The notes under the pieces: generated by a model
Told to the model about the DNA's origin: nothing
What the model saw: the letters and a program-made list of their open reading frames with translations, nothing else
The model's database searches: none
Position numbers and translations under genes: made by a program
Shown: positions 36,801 to 46,426 of the stretch, piece by piece
How the letters are laid out: every line of letters begins with the position of its first letter
Position numbering within the stretch: the first letter of the stretch is position 1
Source: Membranipora membranacea
Taxonomy: Eukaryota; Bryozoa; Gymnolaemata; Cheilostomatida; Membraniporidae
DNA: 60,000 nt
NCBI GenBank assembly: GCA_914767715.1
Contig: OU612074.1
Coordinates: 10,142,062 to 10,202,061 of the forward strand
Reading direction: 5' to 3'

Positions 36801-39800
36801 CTGCGGCTAATCAGCTCCCTAACTGCAAAACTATTATCCGATCTTATTATTCTTCAATACTTTTTTACCTCATAACTCATAACCAGTATTGTCACATGTT
36901 ATTAACTATAATTAACTCTGTGTTTAACTTTGGTAGTAAGCGTGATATGTTCTTTTTGCTGTTTTCAGAGGTCAACAAGTTACCTATAATAGAATAATTT
37001 TTAGCTATCTGTACACTTCTAAGAAAACCTCTATAAGTAAATTAATAATAATGTGATCGATTCTTGTTTGGAGTTGTCACCTACTGACCAATAAGAAGAC
37101 GACTCCTATAATTTAAATTGAAAAAATAAATAATGTTGATTATTGTGCCTCAGTAATAGGTATTCTACCTAGCCATAAGCAATATTGTTTTCCTTTCAAG
37201 ACACAACTTTTCAAATGCTAAGCTTGCGTCACATTACAATTGAATCGCCAATCTTAAACTTGTGTACAAAAATTACTGTCTATCCGAATATATTATTTTA
37301 ATACCGATTAATACCGATTAAGGAGGCAAAAAAAAACAAAACAAACATTCATATTCTTGTATATTATTCCTGGCCAATAGAAATATTTAGCGGGATACTT
37401 CTCATTATGTCTGAAGCTTGAACATAATGTGAGTTTGAATTAGGTGACATTAGAATGCATTGAGATCTTGCTGAAGGGAACACTTTTGTCTGAATTGACA
37501 GGAGTTCTGAATTATAAAGTCTGAATTAAGAGTAGAACACTGTATATCTTATTTCTCTCTCTTTGTGTATATATACTATTGACTTATATCACTTGATGTT
37601 ATATCGGATCTGTTATTTCTCACCTCACAGGACATTTTAGTCAGGTGGTGTGGAAGGATAGTAAGGAGCTCGGAGTAGGAATGGCAGCTAAAGACGGAAA
37701 GTGTATCGTAGTGGCAAACTACCATCCTGCAGGAAACTATAAGGGTATGTGTTTGTAGAGCGCATAAAAAAATCTCAAGGAAGTATACTCACCTGAGGGT
37801 GCTGGGTCTTCAACAATCAATCTAGAGAGCTTCTTCTTTGGGACCAAAACCTATGCAGGGCCGTAGTTTAGAAAAAATGGCAGGGGAGGCAAAACTCAGA
37901 GGCTTATCCGAAGCATCAGTAGGAAGGGTGCTGTAAGCTCCTCCCCAAGCAATTTACGGCAAATAATTAGCAAATGGAGCTGATTCTGACATGGATTACT
38001 CAATTATAGTGTTTTATGCCACTGTATTTAGATTTCTAGGGAGGCAGTGCCTCTCTGCCTCTCCTAGAACTACTGGCCTGCTATGACTTATGTGGCACCA
38101 CTTGCCTGGCAATGAATGGCAAGAGTGGAAACCGATTGCTAAACTCGCCATCACTGAACACAAAATGGGTTGATGGTGCTAATTAAATATGCCACAATTA
38201 ACTTATCAGTGTTTAGTCTGAGCCCCCCAGACTTTTGCCCACCGCCCGACGGCATTGTTATGCACTCACATCCCACAATCCTTTCGCTATTTCAAACCTT
38301 TTCAAATCACAATGTATGTATCAGCTTTACTGGACCTTACATCGTTCAATAACACTAGGCTTAATCCTAGAAGATATCACTGTTTGAAAAAAACTCAGGG
38401 TGCTTGGTGTTAAGGAGGAATGGAGAGAGCTAGAGACTTTATGTTACCGAAATTATCTTCGAGTTATTATGAACCATAGTGTAAGATATAGGACCCCCTC
38501 CAATCCCACTGTTTGCGGGATTTTATAACCCATATTTCAGATCGCTTGATTTAACCACAGCCAGCCCTTAAAAGCGTTCGGGATGGCGATCGCGTACGGC
38601 CGCGATCGCCATCCCGAACGCTTTTAAGGGCTGGCTGTGGATTTAACCGCAAGAAGTTACCTTAGGTGCAAAACAGTAAATAATTTTACTACAACCAGTA
38701 ACGCTTCATCCATATTTTCGAATTATTTTCATCTGACTGATGGTAAAGGGTGCGGACTTGTGATCTGTGAGGTCCAGGTTTGATTGCCAGCGCCCGCATT
38801 CGTTTCTGATTTGGTACTGGTACGCCATTCATCCTTGCCAGGTCCTTGCGGAACGGGACTAAAAAACACCGGAGGTCCACTGTGTGTTTGTACACCCCAA
38901 ATGCAGTAAAAAAGTACCCCCCCCCCCTCTGGCTCTTTGATAAGAAGGGTAGCCGGAATTTGGCGGGCAAGGGTATAGGGTGCGGCTTGAGTACCATGGG
39001 CCCCGGTACCTGTACTCTAGAGGGATAACCCTCTCCGCAATGATAACTTAAAATTAGAAACTTGACTCTCCTTTCCATATTGTCATATTCTCATTATTTC
39101 ACCTGCCTCTCCTTAATACAGGGATGTACAAAGACAACGTATCCCCAGCTGACGGTAAAAGTGCTGGGTCAAAGGTCAAATCACTGATTGGAGGACTGAG
39201 TAAGAAGGCTGATGACTCATCATCATCTAGTGATGAGGAGAAAACTCCGGGCGGAGGTGAGTCTGTCTGTGTGTATTAATAATATGTAGTCTGTTTGTCC
39301 TTTGGATAAATGGAAGGCAAAGGAGCGATTGAGGACGAGGTCATGATATTTGTGCCAATAAACTCTTAGTTTAAGGAAATCATACAGGATGCCATAAAAT
39401 TAAGACCGAGATATTTTTATGTAGTTTTATACCTACCAGTATCAAAGTTTTAAATGATATGCCATTACAATCACAAAGCCTTTTAAAACGATTGTAAACT
39501 GTCTTTGGCGGATTTACCAATAAACTGCTCTCTAAGTTTGTTGGCAGTTTGGAGTACACTTGCGGGCCTAAAGCCAGTAGATAGTAAACTGCAGTGGGAT
39601 ATGAACCCAGGACCTTCATAACTTTTAAAGTCTGAAGTCACCTCCTGTTGTTAGTCCATCGCTTAGACTGTTGTCGAACATAGAAAAAAATGTGTTATTT
39701 TTCAATCACTATGGTCCCATGCTTAAAATGGTTTGTCCACTCCCGAATTGAATGAAGAATTCTTACGACTTCCATGATGGTAAAACTTCAAAAAAGAATT

Positions 39801-42800
39801 GCCGCAGCCAGGATTCGAATCAGTCAGTTAGTGCAGAGTTTTCCAATTTTCGTCATGATCACTGATCCTGATCCTGATCCTGATCCTGATCCTGATACTG
39901 ATCCACGGACAACTTTTTTTACAGGCTCATACAAATAAGATGATCGTGACAAGACACAGATGATTTCGTGATGACATTGTGACTTTTAATAGGTTTTCAG
40001 TTATTTGATCTTGAATGCGTTGCATATGGAAACTTGCCATCAGGCCATCACGCCGCCAATCCCAGCCCTACCATCAAGATTGCTCATACTTCATGTTAAT
40101 GTTCATCATTCATCCTCACATTATAATAACATTGTTATTATAATGTTTTTAATTTTGCAGCGAGCCGAAGCCCGAGAACCACTACAACAAGTACAGGAAA
40201 AACTAAAGTAAGACACATCTTTAATTTTTTTAACTTTTTGGAGCTGTCTTTCTCTTTAATTGATCCGCCGCTAAATACAACTCTAGTTAGAATTTTCATT
40301 GCGAAGTTTGAATATGAGTTCCCAGATTGCGGATAGTGACATTTTATTGCCAGTTGCAGGCGGTCAATAATGGAATGGCACTATCAGCAGTCGGGTCAGA
40401 GTGTTGATATTCTAACCTTCACATCAGGGAGAATGGAAGGGGGAGGAGCCTGCACTTGGTAGGCCACACCCCCTTCCATTCCCCTGTTCACACCTAGTAG
40501 GCTGATCGTGATACGCTTCTCTTTTACGAAGAATCTTATCTTTTTCCGACAAGCAAAATGTCTCCCAAAGTCTTTTTGATTTTAATAGGTGACAATCACG
40601 AAAACAATCACAAAGCCTGATGGTACCGTGGAGGCAATATATCACTATGATCCACTATGATCCCAATTTTCAAACTTTTCAGCAGTTTTACTGCAATTAG
40701 GTTCACAGGCTGTTTTATTTCATATGCCCTAATGACTTTATAGCCTGAGATCTTTAAAACCTTACCGAACATGACCTGGTAGGACTGTCACTTTAACATA
40801 CGTACATGGTGGCTTTTACCTGCAGGAATCAGCTGACATTTAACTTTGTTTTTGGTAAAAACTGCAGGCAAAAGTATTTGATTTTTGACTACCTATTAAA
40901 CTGTTCGGTAAAACCTACAGGAAACAACATTTCTACTCGTCTCCTTTTGAAGGTCCCGGCTAGCAGTGGAGCAGTGAAAGTCAAAACTAAACAGTCAACA
41001 AGTGAATTCAGAAAAGACGCCCTGGACACACACAACAAACTTAGGTAACTTAGTCCAAGTACCACTGTTCATATCACTGTCAGGCTATTGTTGACGAAAC
41101 ATAAAGTTTTTAGTAGCTGGTTAAGAATCTGCTAGCTTTTAAAGCTTTCTTTCAATGCTTAAAAATATATCATAGAGTAACAAAAAATACAAAATGAACC
41201 TCAACTTCCTGTCAAGAGGAAGCGTATTTGGTTAGAGTTGCCCCCCCCCCATCTGCATGTCACGCCAACCAATTCAAGTCAAATGGATCAAAGTTGATCT
41301 AGGTTAAATTACCTGCCCTTCAAACCTGCAAGTTTTAGAATCTCTGAGTGTGAATACTGATGCCATCTATAGACTTCTATCCTTGTTGGCATCAAAATAT
41401 GTTTTGATCCGAGAGCGAATTGCTGTCTTACTCTTAACCCATCATTATCTCTATCTTTAGTGTATATGAACACCATTGATGCCAATATCTGTACAAGTGT
41501 TTTAGAATCACTTGTTTGGCAGAGGGGTGGTCTCCGGGTAGCCACAGCCAATCAGAGCCATCACCTTGGCTAAGTGCCGCCCAAGTTGATAAACAGTAGT
41601 AATATGAGTTAATTTCTTATAGAGCTAAGCACAGAGCAGGAAAGTTGAAGCTGAATTCGGAGTTGTGTACCATCGCTCAGAAGTGGGCGGAGCATCTGTC
41701 TACCATCAGTACCTCACAGCACAGCAGTGGTAACCATAAGGGCCAGCCTCTGGGAGAGAATATAGCCTCCAAGTGGGGGTCAAATGGAGCCGATTACACA
41801 GGTATGAATAGAATATATGATTTAAAGATGATTTTATATTTGATCAAATTTTATAAAATATGTAATAATTTATTCGTAATTATATTTATCATATATAATG
41901 ATGTATTATATATCATTATTATATGATGCATTATATTCCACTATCTACAAACCCAGTCGAACAGGAGGTATCTCAGTTCGTTAGAGAGCCGGCCCTCTAA
42001 GGCTCAAATGTTGGAGGTCTCGGGTTTGTATCCTGCTGCAGACTACTGGGCTCAACTGACGCTCAAGGTGTGCTGCGACCTGCCTGCAAACTGAGGGCAA
42101 CTTTGTGCCGAATATGGCAGCCGCGCCCTTAAGGCACTTTTATTCATCTGTCTTCAGACAAAGACAGACTTGCGATTGTAACCCTTTATTGTTCACCTTT
42201 GTCCACCTTTCACCGCCATGTCCTGATCGGGTGGACCTTTATTTCTATGGCTTCTGTGCTCCCAGTGTTTGTCCTGACTTGGGTCGAACAGTTCTCACAC
42301 ATGTCTTGGATGGTATTGATGTATCCTTCAGGCACTCCTCCCCTCCTGAGGCAGTACCAGATCAACTGATGAACGGTTTGGAAATTGGTGATTGCAGTAT
42401 CTCACGTGTATCACATAGCCTCAAAATCCTGATGTGATACAATTTTGTAAATTGCACCGATCGTTTTGCCCAAAATTTGCTTGCAAAACCCCACTCTCAG
42501 TCTTTACTTGGATTTTTTTAGTAATTTATTAGCGTAATTTTCATTCTCAAAGAAATTTTGACAATATTAGCCATGAAAAGAAAAAGAAATACATTAATAT
42601 TAGATTGACAGAAAAACTATTATCATGTTATCTGTAGTATTTTTTATTATTTATTTTTAATTATTTATAGGAGAGGAGGCGGTACAGCTGTGGTACAGTG
42701 AGGAATCAGCCTATGATTACTCTGGTAAATCTAACGCTGGAGCTTCTGGTACGTCAATGATTCCGTTTTCCATCTTTTTATTACTTTTTTTTACTTTTTT

Positions 42801-44025
42801 TTTCTTTTTACTTTTTTTCTTTTTTTTGTTCTTCTTTCGGCATATCTCTACAAAAATATCAGCATCTTTTGTAGTATTATATCAGCATCATCTTGATCTA
42901 AAAATGTGCCATTTGTAAATTTAGTCAAATATTATCTCACGAGAAGCATGCCTGTGTAGCCATCTGAGTCGGTTGAATTTGCTATCATTAAATATTAGCA
43001 TGAACCCTAGAGTAAGTTTCCATGCACAGTGGAGAGATTTGGAGCTTCAATTTTTACAGTTCACCATAATGAGCAACCTTGTTCAGGGCAGTAGTTAAGG
43101 GAAATTGCAGGGGAGGCGAAAATCCTTGTGGGTGTCAATTAAAACCAGGTTTGGTATTGTCCCAGTCCCCTGTCCCCAGCTTCCAAAGCATTTAAATGAT
43201 ATAAATGGAAAATGGAAGTCCCAAATGGGCTGACTCTGACAAGGACTATTTAATTATAGCTTTTTTAGGGCACTCTATTGAGCATTCTAGGGGAGGCAGA
43301 GTGTCCCTGCCTCCCCTAGAACTGCGGGCCTGTTGTTTTAAAGGGTAGGGCTCGTACAGCCCATTACAGCTTATATTCCCATAAACTAAGCAACTACCAC
43401 CAACTATGCAAAATCCACAATCAGTAAGATGGTATGTGCTTTTGTGCAGCCTTGAGGTTGACTGACTTTCACAGACAGGTAACCCAGGGCCGTAGTTTTG
43501 AAAAAAGGTAGGGGAGGCAAGTCTGAAGTGTCAACAGGAGGAGTGCTGTAAGCTCCTCCCCAAATAAAAAAGTGAAATATTAATCCCAGTGGAGCCAACT
43601 CTGGCATAGATTATTCAATATAGTGTTTTTAGGCCACTGTATTTAGCTTTCTAGGGGAGGCAGTGCCTCCCTGCCTCCCCTAGAACTACGGACCTGTAAC
43701 CATGGACAGTTGTAATTGTATAATTATATTATTTTGTAGTTATTTGTATGATTGTATGATCAATGAACTTAGTTCATTGGTATGATTGTATGATTGTAAT
43801 GATTATTGCCATATTTCGTTTGTGTTTCGTACTGTAGTTGTATTATTTTATCATCATATGTATTTGTATTTGACAGGACACTTCACACAGGTTGTATGGA
43901 AGGGCAGCGAGGAGTTAGGTATCGGTAAAGCAGCAGATAGTAAAGGTCATGTGTATGTCGTCGCTAACTACTTGCCAGCTGGTAACTATATCGGTAACTT
44001 CGCCGCAAACGTCAGCCGACCCTAA
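30866..44025 (+). CDS. GAPR-1-like protein with two CAP (SCP/PR-1) domains and an N-terminal acylation motif
   Basis: Eleven phase-consistent exons: 30866-30926, 31176-31317, 35589-35689, 36433-36510, 37631-37744, 39122-39256, 40161-40207, 40953-41044, 41623-41801, 42671-42748, 43877-44025; 391 residues. The start MGGCITK fits N-myristoylation at Gly2 plus palmitoylation at Cys4, so it is likely attached to the cytosolic face of membranes, as human GAPR-1 (GLIPR2) is; no signal peptide. CAP1 (about 25-175) has the cavity residues His74, Glu86, Glu112, His129 and the motifs GHFSQVVW and [10 protein letters not shown] Ser/Thr/Lys-rich linker follows, then CAP2 (about 240-391) with His290, Glu302, Glu327, His344, GHFTQVVW and ANYLPAGNY. 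Most GAPR-1 proteins have one domain. CAP1 has a phase 2 intron after QQLLR; CAP2 has one earlier, after HNKLR. Introns range from 249 to 4,271 bases and carry MITEs and SINEs. Exact activity is unknown. Confidence 0.9.
31640..31930 (+). mobile_element. tRNA-derived SINE with CAGCCCCCTTCAG body
   Basis: A head with B-box-like GGGTAGAATCCCGC is followed by AACAGCATGGTGGCTTTTAT, GCAGCCCCCTTCAGCTC, then CAAGTTGACACCAAATATG and a tail with GAGACAGAACTTGTGATTG. The same modules recur at 27318, 41963 and 48727. Confidence 0.55.
34015..34334 (+). CDS. Possible exon encoding an 11-residue VHTT...PP repeat, inside a CAP-gene intron
   Basis: An ATG follows an acceptor-like GGATTATAG by three bases, as in the peptide genes here. 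The frame opens [14 protein letters not shown] and then has six 11-residue units, each starting VHTT or VYST and rich in Q and P (for example [11 protein letters not shown]). A weak donor (GTATTC) after 34334 leaves phase 2, which would join the CAP exon at 35589 in frame and replace the protein's start. The DNA is a minisatellite, so several frames are open. No homology recognised; chance is a serious alternative. Confidence 0.25.
34111..34320. repeat. 33 bp minisatellite, six units plus a partial
   Basis: Units start GTGCATACAACCAA or GTGCACACAACCCACCAG at 34111, 34144, 34177, 34210, 34243 and 34276. Because the period is a multiple of three, most frames stay open on both strands. Confidence 0.9.
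34401..34650. mobile_element. MITE, 250 bp, with internal GAGTGAGCGATC repeats
   Basis: Ends pair as CAGGGGGGTCTTTTAATAAG and the complement of CTAATTGAAAGACCCCCCCA. Inside, a perfect 15 bp inverted repeat (34511-34525 with 34547-34561) is followed by a third copy near 34596-34610. No clear target duplication. Confidence 0.6.
36371..36398. repeat. Perfect 12 bp hairpin in CAP intron 3
   Basis: CACTTATAAGGC, loop CGGT, GCCTTATAAGTG. It ends 34 bases before the acceptor of the 36433 exon. Related GTGCCTTATA words lie just upstream (36306-36340), so it is probably one end of a small transposon. Confidence 0.75.
37856..38080. mobile_element. MITE of the GGGCCGTAGTTC family, 225 bp, with target duplication
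   Basis: CAGGGCCGTAG...CTACTGGCCTG flanked by CTATG on both sides (37851-37855, 38081-38085). Confidence 0.88.
38556..38639. mobile_element. 84 bp perfectly palindromic hAT-like foldback element
   Basis: Two 39 bp arms (CACAGCCAGCCCTTAAAAGC... and its exact complement) surround the 6-base spacer TACGGC at 38595-38600. Perfect 8 bp duplications GATTTAAC flank it at 38548-38555 and 38640-38647. It is strikingly GC-rich against its AT-rich intron. The target duplication length indicates hAT mobilisation. Zero mismatches imply a recent insertion or conversion between arms. Confidence 0.92.
38725..38930 (+). mobile_element. SINE-like segment in CAP intron 5
   Basis: TGGTAAAGGGTGCGGACTTG resembles an A box and AGGTTTGATTGCC a B box at tRNA spacing. 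A body follows and ends near a C10 tract at 38918-38928. Confidence 0.45.
39861..39903. repeat. (TGATCC)n microsatellite
   Basis: About seven hexanucleotide units, one altered to TGATAC, within CAP intron 6. Confidence 0.9.
40589..40660 (+). CDS. Alternative terminal exon of the CAP gene (single-domain isoform)
   Basis: An acceptor TTTTAATAG precedes a phase 0 exon of 23 codons plus TGA, which joins the phase 0 donor at 40207. It encodes [20 protein letters not shown] and ends DPL. This continues the Thr/Lys-rich linker naturally and resembles the TxTKTxTxPDGxV tails I associate with single-domain invertebrate GAPR-1-like proteins. Using it would give a 249-residue protein with CAP1 only; skipping it to 40953 gives the two-domain form. 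Confidence 0.6.
   Translation: MTITKTITKPDGTVEAIYHYDPL
41963..42190 (+). mobile_element. Full-length tRNA-derived SINE in CAP intron 9
   Basis: Head: GAGGTATCTCAGTTCGTTAG (A box) and CGGGTTTGTATCC (B box). Body: CTGCAAACTGAGGGCAACTT, TGCCGAATATGGCAGCC. Tail: CAGACTTGCGATTGTAACCC. Body and tail recur at 48727-48815. Confidence 0.75.
43084..43332. mobile_element. MITE of the GGGCCGTAGTTC family, 249 bp
   Basis: CAGGGCAGTAGTTA...AGAACTGCGGGCCTG flanked by TTGTT on both sides (43079-43083, 43333-43337). Confidence 0.85.
43485..43696. mobile_element. MITE of the GGGCCGTAGTTC family, 212 bp
   Basis: CAGGGCCGTAGTTTT...AGAACTACGGACCTG flanked by TAACC on both sides (43480-43484, 43697-43701). It lies 152 bases from the previous copy in the same intron. 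Confidence 0.88.
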
Positions 44026-44029
44026 ATAT

Positions 44030-44137
44030 GTCACTATGTCATATTGACAAGATAACTCCAAATCTGTCACTATGTCACATCGACAAGATAGCTCTGAGTC
44101 TGCCACTACGTCATATCGATAAGATAACTCCGCACAT
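44030..44137. repeat. Three 36 bp tandem repeats in the CAP-gene 3'UTR
   Basis: GTCACTATGTCATATTGACA begins the first of three units at 44030, 44066 and 44102. The array starts five bases after the stop codon. Confidence 0.85.
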
Positions 44138-44140
44138 ATA

Positions 44141-44277
44141 ACTTCCAATTGCTATTTATATCCTGAAAATGCTTATGGGATTGGGATCAGGAGGAGCTTA
44201 CAATACCAAGCCAGTGTGTTAATTCCCACTCTCAAGGATTTTTGCCTCCCTACAATTTTTCCTGAACTACAGCCCTG
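44141..44277 (-). mobile_element. Partial MITE of the GGGCCGTAGTTC family, minus strand
   Basis: The reverse complement begins CAGGGCTGTAGTTC and follows the copy at 43084 through AGGGAGGCAAAAATCC and TTTGGTATTGT-like sequence, then decays. Confidence 0.65.
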
Positions 44278-44692
44278 TGCCTCCAAAGCATATCCAATAA
44301 TTACATCAGGTTATGTCAAGGTCAAGGTCGTCAAGGTCAAGGGTCTAAGGTCAAGGGTCAAGTTTTCCAATCTGCTAGATGACAAAATTCATCATGTCAA
44401 TGAGTTGCCTTTTTATCTTAACTACTGTATAACAGACTCCTCTTTTCATGACATTGAAATTTAATTTTTTACCTGCTTGTTTAACGAATATGTTAATCTA
44501 TTCAGTTTTAATGGTATTATATTATTAACAAATATATTAAAAGTCACCATCTTTTGCCAACTACTGTGCTTGGCAGATGTACTATTGCTATTTCTATATA
44601 CTCTGCGATCTCTTTGCCCTATAATTCTTTGCCCTATAGTTCTTTGCCCTTTTAGTCCTATAATGTACCGTTATGATATTTTCAGATGTCCC

Positions 44693-44698
44693 AATAAA
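44693..44698 (+). terminator. Candidate polyadenylation signal of the double-CAP gene
   Basis: AATAAA 668 bases after the stop and the first canonical signal found in the 3' flank. Short repeats of TTCTTTGCCCTATA precede it (44610-44655). Confidence 0.4.
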
Positions 44699-44808
44699 TG
44701 ATATTACTATGAGATAACCAATTTTTCTAGGCTAGATTGTTTTACTACATTTTCTTGCTCATATTTATTCAAAATACAGTGTGATATGAAATCAAATATC
44801 TAGTTTAG

Positions 44809-45036
44809 GTGGATGGATTTATTACAATCACTGAGAAAAAAACTGAGAAATTTGTTGTAGACAATGGCACTGGTAAAAGACATAAAATAAACATTGATAA
44901 ATCAGGTCTCAATTCGGCTACGATTGAAGAAAGGTTAAAACTAGAACTGATACGATCAGAAACCCCACCGAAAAGTAAAAATATAGTTAGAGCAATACAT
45001 CAGAATACCTTCACATATTTGGGAAAGCTTATTTAA
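44809..45036 (+). CDS. Orphan open frame, unknown
   Basis: 75 codons beginning MDGFITITEKKTEKFVVDNG. The composition is protein-like: charged, Lys/Glu-rich, with IEERLKLELIR. The frame is preceded by an acceptor-like CTAGTTTAG at 44802, so it might be the last exon of a gene or a dead mobile-element fragment. No partner exon was found upstream and no family is recognised. Confidence 0.25.
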   Translation: MDGFITITEKKTEKFVVDNGTGKRHKINIDKSGLNSATIEERLKLELIRSETPPKSKNIVRAIHQNTFTYLGKLI

Positions 45037-45970
45037 ACATGTGGCTAAATAATTTTTTTAGACTGACATGTGAGCGTTAGACCTTCTTAGTAATGATCAG
45101 TGGACTTTTTTCTTTGTGGGACTCTACTATCTGGGCCGACTGCAGCCAAATTGGCCGCAATGCAGCCGCAGGGAACTTTTTTGCAATATCTATGTCAAAT
45201 TATGCAAATCCATGCTGTTGAGCTTAAAATTTATGCAGGAATATAGATCTGTAATAGTATGATTGATAATGTGATTGAAATCTGGTCAAAAAGAAACATT
45301 TTCACACTGTTTTAAAGTGTCTAGTGCGCAGAATTCAATGGGAACTTTGTTCTAAGAGTTCCCCCTAAATATTTCTTTGTGGAAATTCCGCTCCAGAATT
45401 TCACAACAACTGTTATTTAAACAAACTAACCCTACATAAAATGATCATATGAATTATATTTACCTTTTTGACACCCTTGGTTTATTTAAGAAACACCTTT
45501 GCCCAGTAGAATGGAATATTAATTATAAACGCCAAATAGTACGGTGGAGCATGAATACTTTAGTGAAATTGTATGACACAACACGTAAAGCTCCTATGGG
45601 ATTTATCCACACAAACACAGTAAGATAGTGCAGCTAATTTGGCATGAAAGCATATATAGCCTGACACAACTCAGGCCACACAATGTCAATACAATTAGCG
45701 AAAACTCCCAGTGAATGGTGGGGGCCACGGTGCAGCGCACCGCAGCTACAATTACTATCATTGCATAATACCAGGCCTGAAAATTGTTTGCTATAAAATG
45801 TATGAGGACATATGTGAACCTCAGTTTGTGCTTTGGAGGCTAATTCGCCCGATACATGGGGACGAATAGTTACCATCGCACAATTGTATTGAGCCATAAT
45901 AATGAATCCTCAGAGGCCGTACATGATGTATCATCATAAAAAAAAAACATTTTTATTGTATCAGTATGAT
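45037..45970. other. Gene-free interval
   Basis: No exon chain or repeat identified, apart from a poly-A run near 45940-45948 at the edge of the segmental duplication. Confidence 0.5.
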
Positions 45971-46388
45971 GGGTGCTGTAAGCTCATCCCCAAGCATTTT
46001 AAGGCATATAATTAGCAAATGGAATTCCCAGAGGAGCTGATTCTGACATGTATTACTCAATTAGTGTGTTTTATCCCATTTTATTTAGCTTTTTAGGGGA
46101 GGCAGTGCCTCTCTGCCTCCCCTAGAACTATGGGCCTGTATCTTACAGATGATTCTCCTAGCCCTTTGCCTGGTAGAACTGTTGAATCGGACAGCTGGCG
46201 TTCAGTGAGTTTAATTGGCTAAAATATTAACAATACCCTAACATTGTAAATATTTATTAATTTATTTATTGAGGTTTTCTAAAAATTTATAATTAAAGCA
46301 AATTAAAAATAACTTTTTGTTCTCACACACATTAAAATAGATATAAAAAATGACTTGAATACAAAGATATAAGTGGTAGGGTGTTACA

Positions 46389-46426
<38 letters not shown>

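Noticed and set aside
40806-41048. Separate gene start for the second CAP domain at 40806
   Set aside because: The frame is open into the CAP2 exon, but the first part is AT-rich non-conserved sequence, while a good acceptor at 40952 and matching phase from 40207 give a simpler joined gene. A separate promoter cannot be excluded.
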